A stretch of 64,000 nucleotides of DNA from Corallococcus interemptor (GTDB lineage: Bacteria; Myxococcota; Myxococcia; Myxococcales; Myxococcaceae): contig NZ_RAWM01000026.1 of NCBI RefSeq assembly GCF_003668875.1, positions 1 to 64,000 of the forward strand, read 5' to 3'. Position numbers and translations under genes: made by a program. Position 1 is the stretch's first letter; each line of letters opens with the position of its first letter. Below, one piece after another: positions 36,129 through 45,293 of the stretch. Under the pieces are notes generated by a model. That model was not told the origin of the DNA and did no database searches. It saw only the letters and a list, made by a program, of their open reading frames with translations.

Positions 36129-37901
36129 ATGGCACAGCCCCAGAAAGTCACGGACGCGAACGCGAGCGCGGATGCTGAGCAGTCGCCGGAGGTCCGCGAG
36201 AAGGTGGAGCTGGCGAAGACGTTCGCGTTCCACCTGCTCAAGGGCATCAAGCAGATTGGCATGTACCGCCACAACGAGGCGCGCTTCCCGGAGTTCCTCT
36301 CCAAGGCGCAGGAGGCCATCACCTCGTACACGGAGAAGTTCGGGCCGCTCTCGCTGAAGGTGGAGCAGCAGAACTTCATGCTGCACGGCGAGGCGCTCTT
36401 CTCCGAAGAGTCGCCGCTGCCCTACAAGTTCTTCCGCGACGGCATCCGCCAGCTCATCTTCCGGCCGGGGCTGCCGCTGGAGGAGCTGGTCACCCTCACG
36501 CTCATCGCGCTGTCGGAGCCGGAGCGCGGCGCGGACGACGTGCTGGCGCAGCTGTGGCGCGCGGGCATGCAGCAGGTGGAGTACGTGGTGGTGGAAGGCT
36601 TCTCCATGGAGGGAGCCAGCGAGGACGAGGTCCAGGTGGAGGTGGACAAGGTGGTGGGCTACCTCTACTCCCGCCTCCAGACGAACTCGGATGACTTCCT
36701 GCGCTTCGCGCGCGTGTCCGCGGAGGACCTGGACGCGAAGCTGGACGGCGTGGAGCAGATCCGCGGCCTCGTCGTGGGCGGCCGGCACGCCTCGGACGAG
36801 CTGAAGGCCCGCATCCAGCGCGAAATCACCGAGGAGGAGAACGCGCGCCTCTTCCCCAAGCTGGTGGGCGCGGTGTTCCAGGTGGTGGAAGGCGGCGTGG
36901 ATGACGCGGTGCTGCTGGAGGAGATCTTCCTGCAGCTGTTGGACATGCTGCTGCTCCAGGACGACTTCGCCACGGTGAACCAGATCGTCCTCAAGCTGCG
37001 CGCGCTCTCCCAGCGCGAGGGCGGCGAGGACCTGGGGCGCCTGCTCAACAACTTCCTGCTCAAGATGGGCGAGGAGCAGCGCCTCACGCGGCTGGGCGAG
37101 TCGCTGAAGACGACGCGCACCAGGCAGCCGCAGGACGTGACGCGCTACCTGCAGTCGGTGGGCGTGGACTCGGTGCTGCCGCTCTTGAGCGTGCTGGAGA
37201 CCATCGAGCTGCCGGAGAACCGCGTGCTGTTGGGCGACGTGCTGGCCACCTTCGCGCGCGACCTGCCGGAGCCCTTCGTCGCGCGCCTGTTGTCGGACCG
37301 GCCGCAGACCGTGCGCGACATGGTCTACATCCTGGAGAAGAGCAATCACCCGGAGCGGATCAAGATGTTCGGCCAGGTGATGAAGAGCCCCAACCTGGTG
37401 GTGAAGCTGGAGGTCATGCAGATCATCGGGAAGGGCCGCACGGCGGAGGCCCGGCGCATCATCCACGACGCGCTCACCGACAACGTCTCCCAGGTGCGCA
37501 TGCTGGCCGCGAAGCTGCTGCCGGAGTTCGACCGCGAGCGGGCCTTCACGGACCTGGTGCGCCTGGTGCGCGAACCGGCCTGGGAGAAGAAGACCTCCGA
37601 CGAGAAGGCCGCCATCTACGGGGCCATTGGCGCCACCAACCTGCCCGCCGCGCTGTCCATGATGCAGCAGTTGCTGGCGGTGAAGCCGTCCCTGCTCAAC
37701 AAGCGGCGTGTGATGGAGGACAAGCTGTTGGCCATCACCGGCCTGGGCGGCGCGGCCAGCATCCAGTCCTACAAGATGTTGCAGGCCGTGGTGGAGGACA
37801 AGACGCAGCCCCTGGAAGTCCTCACCGCGGCACGCAAGGCGATGTACCAGACGCGCAAGGCCCTGTTCGGGGACTCCGCGCTCCCGGAAGAGGCGGGCTG
37901 A
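36129..37901 (+). CDS. HEAT-repeat protein with shared N-terminal domain
   Basis: Soluble protein of 590 residues. The N-terminal 30-140 region (LLKGIKQIGMYRHNEARF, LSLKVEQQNFMLHGEALF) resembles the same region of the next gene. From about 350 to the end, short helical repeats such as VVKLEVMQIIGKGRTAEARR fit a HEAT or armadillo solenoid. No catalytic motif is seen. The next gene starts 4 bases after its stop, so they are co-expressed and may form one signalling complex. Confidence 0.87.
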   Translation: MAQPQKVTDANASADAEQSPEVREKVELAKTFAFHLLKGIKQIGMYRHNEARFPEFLSKAQEAITSYTEKFGPLSLKVEQQNFMLHGEALFSEESPLPYKFFRDGIRQLIFRPGLPLEELVTLTLIALSEPERGADDVLAQLWRAGMQQVEYVVVEGFSMEGASEDEVQVEVDKVVGYLYSRLQTNSDDFLRFARVSAEDLDAKLDGVEQIRGLVVGGRHASDELKARIQREITEEENARLFPKLVGAVFQVVEGGVDDAVLLEEIFLQLLDMLLLQDDFATVNQIVLKLRALSQREGGEDLGRLLNNFLLKMGEEQRLTRLGESLKTTRTRQPQDVTRYLQSVGVDSVLPLLSVLETIELPENRVLLGDVLATFARDLPEPFVARLLSDRPQTVRDMVYILEKSNHPERIKMFGQVMKSPNLVVKLEVMQIIGKGRTAEARRIIHDALTDNVSQVRMLAAKLLPEFDRERAFTDLVRLVREPAWEKKTSDEKAAIYGAIGATNLPAALSMMQQLLAVKPSLLNKRRVMEDKLLAITGLGGAASIQSYKMLQAVVEDKTQPLEVLTAARKAMYQTRKALFGDSALPEEAG

Positions 37902-37905
37902 CACC

Positions 37906-39225
37906 ATGGCCGACAACTTGAAGATTACCCAGACCCAGCAGACCCAGGGCGAGAGCCTGGGCGAGTACGGCCGGGAGCACAACGAGAAGCTCCAGAACCT
38001 GTCGCGCTCCATGCTCGCGGGTCTCTACATGCTCGTGCGCTCGGTGAAGATGTACGACCCGGAGAACGCGGTCTTCGAAAAGCCGCTGCACCAGCTCCAG
38101 GACATCATCAACCAGATCATCGGCAAGGAAGGCCGGCTGGAGCTGACGGGCGTCAAGGACTCGTTCTACCTCAACGGCATGCTGGTGAAGGTGGACCTCA
38201 ACTCCATCGAGAACCAGCGCTACCTGCTGTCGGAGCTGCGCGCCAAGGACGTGGGCGGCATCACGCTGACCAAGCCCGTCACGGTGCAGGAGCTGAAGAA
38301 CTTCATCTGGATCTTCAGCAAGGAGCAGTCCGCCACTTCAGAGGAGGACGGCCTGCAGGGGCGCAAGCTCCTCAACATGCGCGTGGCGAAGTTCTCCAAG
38401 CTGAAGGAGAAGCTGAACAAGGACATGGACACGCCGGGCGACCAGAAGGTCGACCGCAAGAAGTACGCGATGACCGTGTACGCCCGCGCGGTGTTCTTCC
38501 TGCAGAAGTACCTGGAGTCCGTGCGCGCGGGGAAGCCCATTGGCTCCTCGCGGGCGCTGCGCCTGGTGCAGGACTTCGTGGACATCTCCTTCGATCAGCG
38601 CACCCACTTCCTGGGCATGACGACGCAGAAGCGCGAGGAGGACTACCTCGTCTACCACCAGGTGAACGTGGCGCTGATGTGCATCGTCTTCGGCGCGGAG
38701 CTGGGGCTCACCAAGCCGCAGCTGCGCGACCTGGGCTACATCGCGCTCTTCCACGACGCGGGCATGACGACGCTGCCGGAGGAGCTGGCCACCAAGCGCG
38801 GCGCCCTCACCGCGGACGAGAAGACGACCGTGGCGCGCGCGCCGCTCATCAGCGTGCGCAACATCCTGATGGAGAAGGGCTTCAGCCGCTCCACGCTCCT
38901 GCGCGTGGTGACGACGTTCGAGCACAAGACGGACTACGGCACCGCGGTGCGCGATGCGCGCGGCAACATCCAGATGATCATCCCCAAGACGAACCTGGGG
39001 GTGTACGCGAAGATCATCGCCATCTGCGACGCGTACGACGCGCTCACGTCCCGCCGGCCCTACCGCGACGCGTACGGCCCGGAGGTCGCGCTGATGCTGA
39101 TGTGGACGGAGATGCGCCAGAAGTTCGACCCGGAGCTGCTGTCCGTCTTCATGCGGGTGATGGCCATCCAGCCCATCAAGGTCCTCTCCCGCCGCCAGCA
39201 GCAGCTCAGCGTTTCCGGCCTGTAG
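37906..39225 (+). CDS. HD-domain protein, degenerate HD-GYP
   Basis: Protein of 439 residues. The N-terminal domain (about 30-150) resembles that of the HEAT gene upstream (SVKMYDPENAVF, LELTGVKDSFYLNGMLV). An HD phosphohydrolase domain follows, with His283-Asp284 in ALFHDAGMT and AIICDAYDALTSRRPY further on. The HHERxDGxGYP segment that gives HD-GYP phosphodiesterases their name is replaced by EHKTDYGTAVRDARG, so c-di-GMP hydrolysis is doubtful. It starts 4 bases after the HEAT gene. Its 3' end overlaps the convergent rluD by 20 bases. Confidence 0.88.
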   Translation: MADNLKITQTQQTQGESLGEYGREHNEKLQNLSRSMLAGLYMLVRSVKMYDPENAVFEKPLHQLQDIINQIIGKEGRLELTGVKDSFYLNGMLVKVDLNSIENQRYLLSELRAKDVGGITLTKPVTVQELKNFIWIFSKEQSATSEEDGLQGRKLLNMRVAKFSKLKEKLNKDMDTPGDQKVDRKKYAMTVYARAVFFLQKYLESVRAGKPIGSSRALRLVQDFVDISFDQRTHFLGMTTQKREEDYLVYHQVNVALMCIVFGAELGLTKPQLRDLGYIALFHDAGMTTLPEELATKRGALTADEKTTVARAPLISVRNILMEKGFSRSTLLRVVTTFEHKTDYGTAVRDARGNIQMIIPKTNLGVYAKIIAICDAYDALTSRRPYRDAYGPEVALMLMWTEMRQKFDPELLSVFMRVMAIQPIKVLSRRQQQLSVSGL

Positions 39226-40216
39226 TCTTCTTCGCCGGGGCCTTCGCCTTCACGGGAGGCCCCGCGGGGATGCTGGCCTCGCGCAGCAGCGTGAGCGCCT
39301 TCTGGAAGTCCTCCGGCAGGGGGGCCTCCAGGTCCAGCGCCTTGTGGGTGCGCGGGTGTTCGAAGGCCAGACGCCACGCGTGCAGCGCCTGCCGTCCCAG
39401 CGCCTCCTGCGCCTGGGCCACCGCGCCCTTCGCCTTGCGGCCCGCGCCATAGAGCGCGTCGCACAGGAGGGGGTGGCCGGCCTCCGCCAGGTGGACGCGG
39501 ATCTGATGCGTGCGGCCGGTGAGCAGGTCCACCTCCACCAGCGCGGCGCCGTCGAAGGCCTCGCGCACGCGGAACAAGGTGATGGCGGGCTTGCCCTCCT
39601 TCACCTTGCCGGTGAACTTCTGGCGGTGGATGGGGTGGCGGCCGTAGAGCGTCTCGATGCGGCCCTCTCCGGGCGGCACGCCGTGCACCAGGGCCAGGTA
39701 CGTCTTCTGGACCTCGCGCGTCTTGAAGGCCTTCTGGAGCGCCACCAGCGCCTGCTCGTGCTTGGCGACGACGAGGCAGCCGGTGGTGTCCTTGTCCAGC
39801 CGGTGGACGATGCCGGGGCGCAGCTCGCCGCCCACGCCGGCCAGATCCTTCACGCGGTGCAGGAGCGCGTTGACCAGCGTTCCGGACGCGTGGCCCGCGC
39901 CCGGGTGCACCACCATGCCGGCGGCCTTGTCCACCACGACGAGGTCGCGGTCCTCGTGCAGCACGGACACGGGCAGCGCTTCGGCCTGGGGAATCGCGGC
40001 GACGGGCGCGGGGACGTGGAGCTGTAGCACCTCGCCCCCGCGCAGGCGCTGCGCGGCCTTGGCGGGCTTGCCGTCGGACAGGACGTGCCCGTCGGCGATG
40101 AGGCCCTGGAGGCGGGAGCGGGTGAGGTCCGGGAACGCGCGGGCCAGGTACGCATCCAGCCGCTCGCCCCGGGCTTCGGGGAGGGCGCGGTGCTCGCGCG
40201 TGTCGGGTGGGGCCAC
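39206..40216 (-). CDS. rluD: RluA/RluD-family pseudouridine synthase
   Basis: Isomerises uridine to pseudouridine in 23S rRNA (RluD) or a related RNA. The 336-residue protein has an N-terminal S4-type RNA-binding domain, the catalytic motif HRLDKDTTG at 138-146 with Asp141, and LLTGRTHQIRVHLAEAGHPL. A basic tail ends the protein. The N terminus fits RluD, but RluA and RluC share these motifs. Its start is 11 bases after the small 87-residue gene, with which it is likely co-transcribed. Confidence 0.93.
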   Translation of the reverse strand: MAPPDTREHRALPEARGERLDAYLARAFPDLTRSRLQGLIADGHVLSDGKPAKAAQRLRGGEVLQLHVPAPVAAIPQAEALPVSVLHEDRDLVVVDKAAGMVVHPGAGHASGTLVNALLHRVKDLAGVGGELRPGIVHRLDKDTTGCLVVAKHEQALVALQKAFKTREVQKTYLALVHGVPPGEGRIETLYGRHPIHRQKFTGKVKEGKPAITLFRVREAFDGAALVEVDLLTGRTHQIRVHLAEAGHPLLCDALYGAGRKAKGAVAQAQEALGRQALHAWRLAFEHPRTHKALDLEAPLPEDFQKALTLLREASIPAGPPVKAKAPAKKTTGRKR

Positions 40217-40227
40217 GGCGGCGGGCG

Positions 40228-40491
40228 CTACCAGATCTTCGACTTCACGTGCGCCTTGGAGCGCAGCACGATGTCGTTGATGGCGCGCTCGAAGAAGTTC
40301 GCCTGGGTGCTGATCTCCGCGCTCACGCGGCTCTTGTAGAGCGCGCGCCCCTCTTCCAGTTCCTCCTTGAGGACCTCGAAAAGGTTGTCCTGCTCGATGC
40401 CCTTGATGATCTTCTGCTCGTTGTAGAGCGAGATATCGGAGGCGATCGCGCGAGCGAGTCGCATCGCCTTGACCTTTTCCTCTTCCGTCAT
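40228..40491 (-). CDS. Conserved small protein of unknown function
   Basis: Protein of 87 residues, helical, basic and acidic in alternation (KVKAMRLARAIASDISLYNE, LKEELEEGRALYKSRV). No signal peptide. Families of this size and composition recur in deltaproteobacteria, but I cannot name it. The gene lies 11 bases upstream of rluD on the same strand. Confidence 0.82.
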   Translation of the reverse strand: MTEEEKVKAMRLARAIASDISLYNEQKIIKGIEQDNLFEVLKEELEEGRALYKSRVSAEISTQANFFERAINDIVLRSKAHVKSKIW

Positions 40492-40568
40492 CGTGCCACT
40501 ACTTAGGCACCCACCCCGTGCGAGTCAACTTTTCCCGTCGCACGGGAGGGGGGCTGGCCGACTGCCGG

Positions 40569-42080
40569 TCAACGGCCCGACTTGGCGGGTTTCTCGGAGA
40601 ACAGCGCGAGGTAGCTCTTGGACACACGCAGGGGGTCCAGGCCCAGCTCGCGGGCCAGGTTCATGAGGATGCCCCGCAGGTACACCGTGGTGGGGAGCGC
40701 GGAGTAGCGGTCCGCCTCCACGTTCTCCAGGTGACGCACGGAGATGCGGGTGCGGTCCGCCAGCTGGTGGATGGACAGGCCGCGGGCCTCGCGGACGCGG
40801 CGCAGCAGCTCGCCGTTGAACTCGGCGTCGGACGGGATGTCCACGCCCCGGGGGCGGGCGTCGCGGACCTTGGCGGCCACCTGGGCCAGCGCGGACTCGG
40901 CGGTCGCGATGGCGGAGTCCTGGGCCAGGACCTGGGCGTCCCCGAGCTTGCGGACCGTGGGGCTCTTCACGCTGCCCGGCCCCGTGGGGCCGTTCTGCGC
41001 CGGACGCGAGTCGATGGGCCGCGACGTCAGGGGCCGCACGGCGGCGCGGGTGGCCCCGGTGGCCGGGATCCGGGCCAGCGCGCTGGTGCTGGCGTCCAGG
41101 GCCGGCGTCGCCGGGGCGGGGTTCGGCTCCGACTCGCCCTGGGTGGTCGTGACAGCGGGCGCGTCCGGCTCCGGCGCGGGGCTGGCGGCCACGGTCTCCG
41201 GGGCCTGGGGTTCGGCGGCAGGCGAGGCGCTGGCTTCCGGCGCGGGCTGGGGCTCCGGGACCTCGGTGGCCTCGGCGGCGACAGCCACCTCGGCGGCCAC
41301 CGGAGTCTCCACGGGGGCGCTCCCGGAAGCGGGTGCGGCCTCCTGCGGGGCGTCCACCGGCGGGGCGGCGACCGCCGGGGGCTCGGCGGGAGCGGAGGAC
41401 TCGGCCTCCACGGCCGGGGCTTCGGCTCCCCTGCCCTGGCCGCGCAGCGGAGTGGCGGGGACGTAGACGAACGACAGGCTCCGGGTGAACGAGGCACGGA
41501 AGGCATCCACCACCGCCACGCCCCCCACCGTCACCGGCTCGGAGGGCACGACTGGCGCGTCCATCCCCGAGGCCTCCTGCCGCTTCGACTCTTCAGCCCG
41601 CATCCGCTCCTCGCTCTTTCCAGGCGTCCCGCTCGTGCGCGGGGCCTCCCCTTCGTTGTCGTTCACGGTCGCCGCGGCCTTCAGTCGCGACTCCGCCTCC
41701 AACCGTTCGGCGTCCACCGCGCCCGCGGCCTTCGCCAGCGCCGCCGCCGCGGTGGCCAGGGCCTCCGCGACGCGCGCCGCCGAATCCACCTTGTCCGCGG
41801 CCTCCGCCGTCGCGGCCGCCTTCGACAGCCGCTCCGTGGACAGGCCGATGGAGCGGTCATACTCGACGCGCAGGTCCGCGTCGGTGAGCATCTCCATCGC
41901 TTCGTTCATCCGTTCACGCAGCGCCGCCACCTGATCCGGATCCCCCAGCGCGTACACCGCGATGGAATCCGGCGAATACAGCTCCATCAGGCGCTCGTGG
42001 GCCGCGCGGATCTCCGCGTCGCTGGCCGTGGGCGGCACCTCCAGGAGCTCGTAGTAGGTCTGCTGCGCGAAGGGCTTCAT
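40569..42080 (-). CDS. J-like domain plus helix-turn-helix protein
   Basis: Protein of 503 residues with unusual architecture. Residues 1-60 look like a J domain (TYYELLEVPPTASDAEIRAA), but the HPD motif expected after helix II is absent (YSPDS in its place), so it may not stimulate Hsp70. The middle (about 180-370) is very rich in Pro, Ala and Glu. Near the C terminus a Cro/RodZ-type HTH begins at about residue 425 (LLRRVREARGLSIHQLADRT). There is no membrane segment. The ATG at 42080 overlaps the stop of the MinD-like gene (ATGA). Confidence 0.85.
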   Translation of the reverse strand: MKPFAQQTYYELLEVPPTASDAEIRAAHERLMELYSPDSIAVYALGDPDQVAALRERMNEAMEMLTDADLRVEYDRSIGLSTERLSKAAATAEAADKVDSAARVAEALATAAAALAKAAGAVDAERLEAESRLKAAATVNDNEGEAPRTSGTPGKSEERMRAEESKRQEASGMDAPVVPSEPVTVGGVAVVDAFRASFTRSLSFVYVPATPLRGQGRGAEAPAVEAESSAPAEPPAVAAPPVDAPQEAAPASGSAPVETPVAAEVAVAAEATEVPEPQPAPEASASPAAEPQAPETVAASPAPEPDAPAVTTTQGESEPNPAPATPALDASTSALARIPATGATRAAVRPLTSRPIDSRPAQNGPTGPGSVKSPTVRKLGDAQVLAQDSAIATAESALAQVAAKVRDARPRGVDIPSDAEFNGELLRRVREARGLSIHQLADRTRISVRHLENVEADRYSALPTTVYLRGILMNLARELGLDPLRVSKSYLALFSEKPAKSGR

Positions 42081-43123
42081 GGGATGGCGGACTCGGGGGA
42101 AAGGCCGTCGAGCGTCAGGATGCGCGCGGCGATGCGCTTCAGGCCCTGGGACACGGGGGAATCGGGCCGCTCGAGCAGCACCGGCTTGCGCTTGCGCACC
42201 GCTCTCCACGCCTCGTCGTCGTGGCGCAGGGCGCCCAGGTCATCCATGTCGATGCCGAAGAACTTCTTCCAGGCGGACACCATCGCTGCGCCGACCTTCT
42301 CGTCCGCGTCCGTGCGCGCCTGGTTCACGACGAGCCGTACGTGGAACGCGGCCAGCTCCCGCTCCAGCCGCTCCGCGTCGGAAGGGGCCTTGCGCCGCAC
42401 CTGCTCGACGATGTCGTGCAGCGTCCGCAAGGCGCCCTCGCGGGTGGACAGCGCGCCTTCGACCATGTCCTGGATGCCGTAGCGCGCCTCCGTCTGCTGG
42501 AGCTTGCGGAAGAAGGCCGCCTTGACGAAGCGGTACGCGTTCTCCACGGACGTGGGCTCCGGCAGCACGACGAGCAGTCCGTGATCCGCGATGAGGAAGA
42601 AGTCGAGCGTGTTGAAGCTGGTGCCCGCGCCCAGGTCCAGGATGAGGTAGTCCGCCGTCGTCTGCGTCAAGAGCGTGCGAAGCAGCTTCTGCTTCTGCGC
42701 GTACTTGAGGTTCGCCGCGTCCAGCGAGTCCTGCGCGCCGGCGATGAGCGACAGCCCGGGCACGCCGGTGGAGACCATCACCTCTTCGAGGTTCGCCTTC
42801 CCGCGCCGCAGGAAGTCCGACAGCGTGGCCTCCGGAGGGCCCACGCCCAGGCAGGTGTGCAGGTTGGCGCCGCCCAGGTCGGCGTCCACGAGCAGCACCT
42901 TCTGGCCTGCCTGCGCGAGCGCGACGCCCAGGTTCGCGGACACCATCGACTTGCCGATGCCGCCCTTGCCGCCGCCCACCGCGATGATCCGCCGCGCTCG
43001 TGCGCGGCGAGCAAGCCCCGCGGGCCCCGAAGGCGACACGTCATTTCCCGCGCGTGGCGAAGGGCCAGCAAGCGCGGCGGGATTGGCTGGAGGCAAGGGG
43101 GCGGGCTTCACGGAGGCTCGCAT
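42077..43123 (-). CDS. MinD/ParA-family ATPase
   Basis: P-loop ATPase of 348 residues. It has a Pro/Ala-rich N-terminal tail, deviant Walker A KGGIGKS at 53-59, and the motif DLGGANLHTCLG. The FlhG/YlxH/MinD branch of the family acts in positioning cellular structures. The ATG at 43123 is preferred over an upstream in-frame GTG at 43153. Its stop overlaps the start of the J/HTH protein, so the two genes are one translationally coupled unit; the HTH protein could be the partner or cargo of this ATPase. Confidence 0.9.
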   Translation of the reverse strand: MRASVKPAPLPPANPAALAGPSPRAGNDVSPSGPAGLARRARARRIIAVGGGKGGIGKSMVSANLGVALAQAGQKVLLVDADLGGANLHTCLGVGPPEATLSDFLRRGKANLEEVMVSTGVPGLSLIAGAQDSLDAANLKYAQKQKLLRTLLTQTTADYLILDLGAGTSFNTLDFFLIADHGLLVVLPEPTSVENAYRFVKAAFFRKLQQTEARYGIQDMVEGALSTREGALRTLHDIVEQVRRKAPSDAERLERELAAFHVRLVVNQARTDADEKVGAAMVSAWKKFFGIDMDDLGALRHDDEAWRAVRKRKPVLLERPDSPVSQGLKRIAARILTLDGLSPESAIP

Positions 43124-43246
43124 CAAAGCCCGTCCTACCGCCCGAGTCGACACCCCGCCATTTCACGGCCGCCCCCTGTAGCACCGGCGGCCCGCGCCCC
43201 GGCGCCAGGAGGCTCGGGGAGCAGGCGGCCGGGAGACCGTTCGCTG

Positions 43247-43840
43247 TCACTCGTCGAGCAGCTCGACGTTCCAGTACGACACGTCCGCGAGGTGTAGGAA
43301 CGGCAGCCACTCACGGTAGGTGACCTTGCGGATGGCGCCGCGGAACAGCGGCGTCCAGCGCGGGCGCACGGGCTTCTTGAGCAGCCGCATCCCGGCCTGT
43401 TCCGGCGTCCGTCCGCCCTTCTTCAGGTTGCAGGGCACGCACGAGCACACGACGTTCTCCCACGTCGTCTTGCCGCCCTGGGTGCGCGGGTTGACGTGGT
43501 CCAGATTGAGCTCGGGGCGGGGCAGCTGCTTCGCGCAGTACTGGCAGGTGTCGTTGTCGCGCGCATAGATGTTGAGGCGCGAGAAGCGCACCTTGGCGCG
43601 CGGCAGGTGGTCATACGCGCCGAGCACGAGGACGCGCGGGACGCGGATGGTGCGGTCGATGGTGGTGATGCTGTCCTGGGTGGCGCTGAGGGCGGCCCAG
43701 TCCTCGAACTCATACAGGCGGTACTGCTCGTCGATGGCTTTGGCGACGCCCTGATACAGCAGGGAAAAAGCCCGTTTGACCGACGTCACGTGAACCGGTT
43801 GGTAGTACCGGTTTAAAACGAGCACGGCGCTGTTGATCAT
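43247..43840 (-). CDS. HNH endonuclease-family protein
   Basis: Protein of 197 residues containing an HNH module with a zinc site: CQYCAK, LDHVNPRTQGG and NVVCSCVPCN. This type is common in actinobacteria and myxobacteria as a single housekeeping-like copy rather than in mobile elements. The start lies 6 bases after the selA stop and is probably co-transcribed with selA. Nuclease activity is inferred from the motif only. Confidence 0.9.
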   Translation of the reverse strand: MINSAVLVLNRYYQPVHVTSVKRAFSLLYQGVAKAIDEQYRLYEFEDWAALSATQDSITTIDRTIRVPRVLVLGAYDHLPRAKVRFSRLNIYARDNDTCQYCAKQLPRPELNLDHVNPRTQGGKTTWENVVCSCVPCNLKKGGRTPEQAGMRLLKKPVRPRWTPLFRGAIRKVTYREWLPFLHLADVSYWNVELLDE

Positions 43841-43846
43841 GGCTGG

Positions 43847-45232
43847 CTATCCCGAACGGGCGGCCGCCACAGCCTGCGCGACCTGCCCCAGGTCCTCCTC
43901 TGAGAGACACCGGACGTCGAGAACGACCTCGTCATCCGCAATCCTGCCAATAACCGGCACCTCGGCTTCGCGCAGACGTTCCAGGAATACTTTCGGCGCT
44001 ACTACGGTGAGGCTGCAAGCGTAGGAAGGCAACCGGGACAGAGGCATGGCACCTCCTCCCACCTGTCCATCCACGGACACCACGCGGCCCACAATGCCGC
44101 GCGCCGCGAGCAGGGCCGCCAGGCGTTCGGCACGGGCTTGCAACACAGCCGGTTGCTGGGTGAGCAGGCTTTGGGTGGGGACCGCCTCCGGGCGGCCATC
44201 CCGGTACAGCTCCAGCGTCGCCTCCAGCGCCGCGACCGTCATCTTGTCGACACGCAGCGCACGTGTGAGCGGGTGGGATTTGATGCGCTTGAGCAGGTCC
44301 GCCCGGCCCACGACGACGCCGGCCTGGGGTCCGCCGAGCAGCTTGTCGCCGGAGAACGCGACGACGTCCGCCCCATCACGGATGGCCTGCCCCACGGTGG
44401 GTTCCGAAGTGAGGCCCGGGCCGGACAGGGGCACGAGCGCGCCGGAGCCCAGGTCCTGGAACACAGGCACGTCACGGGAACGTCCCAGTTCGGTGAGCTC
44501 CGCGAGGGACGCCTCTTCCGTGAAGCCGACGAGCGCGAAGTTGGAGCGGTGGACCTTCACGATGAGGCCGGTGTCCGGGCTCAAGGCATTGGCATAGTCC
44601 GCGCGGCGGGTGCGGTTGGTGGTGCCGACCTCCACGAGCTTCGCGCCAGACTGGCGCATGACGTCCGGGATGCGGAAGCCGCCGCCGATTTCGACGAGCT
44701 CACCGCGGGACACGATGCATTCACGGCCGGAGGCGAGTGCGGCGAGGATGAGCAGCACGGCGCCCGCGCAGTTGTTGACGACGATGGCGTCCTCCGCGCC
44801 GGTGAGCGTGCGCAGGAGGCCGATGAGCGGCGCGTAGCGGCTGCCGCGTTCGCCTTCGTCCAGGTCGTATTCGAGGTTGGAGTAGCCGCGAGCGACAGCG
44901 ACGACGCGCTCCACGGCTTCGGGGGCCAGGGGTGCGCGGCCCAGGTTCGTGTGGAGCACGACGCCCGTGGCGTTGATCACCGGCCGCAGGTTCGGCGTTG
45001 CCAGGGAAGCGAGCGCGGCCTCCACGTCCGCGTCCTCGAAGGGGCGCAGGTCACCGGCAAGGAGCCGGGAGCGCACGCGTTCGACAGCGAGCCGCAGTGC
45101 GGCAACCGCGCGCGCATGGGGAAGGTTCGCGAGCCGGGACTCCAGCGACGGCCGCCGGAGGAGTTGTTCGATGGAGGGAAGGCCGCGCAGCAACGCGTTC
45201 TTGCCATCCGGGGGGTTCGACGCAGCGCCCAT
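43847..45232 (-). CDS. selA: L-seryl-tRNA(Sec) selenium transferase
   Basis: PLP enzyme that converts Ser-tRNA(Sec) to selenocysteinyl-tRNA(Sec). The 461-residue protein is full-length. The PLP lysine is Lys297 in SGDKLLGGPQ, and the conserved VHRSNF segment is at 228-232. Neither selB, selD nor selC is in the window. A -10-like TAGAGT ends only 7 bases before the ATG with a CTGACA -35 eighteen bases further upstream, so its mRNA may start at the AUG. Confidence 0.96.
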   Translation of the reverse strand: MGAASNPPDGKNALLRGLPSIEQLLRRPSLESRLANLPHARAVAALRLAVERVRSRLLAGDLRPFEDADVEAALASLATPNLRPVINATGVVLHTNLGRAPLAPEAVERVVAVARGYSNLEYDLDEGERGSRYAPLIGLLRTLTGAEDAIVVNNCAGAVLLILAALASGRECIVSRGELVEIGGGFRIPDVMRQSGAKLVEVGTTNRTRRADYANALSPDTGLIVKVHRSNFALVGFTEEASLAELTELGRSRDVPVFQDLGSGALVPLSGPGLTSEPTVGQAIRDGADVVAFSGDKLLGGPQAGVVVGRADLLKRIKSHPLTRALRVDKMTVAALEATLELYRDGRPEAVPTQSLLTQQPAVLQARAERLAALLAARGIVGRVVSVDGQVGGGAMPLSRLPSYACSLTVVAPKVFLERLREAEVPVIGRIADDEVVLDVRCLSEEDLGQVAQAVAAARSG

Positions 45233-45239
45233 GCCCCGG

Positions 45240-45269
45240 ACTCTACTCCGCCCTTCCCAGCCGTGTCAG
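45240..45269 (-). promoter_or_regulatory. Promoter of selA, leaderless-type
   Basis: On the minus strand CTGACA (45269-45264) and TAGAGT (45245-45240) are 18 bases apart. The -10 ends 7 bases before the selA ATG, so transcription should begin at or next to the start codon. Confidence 0.55.
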
Positions 45270-45293
45270 AGAACAATCCCAGACATCAAAACG

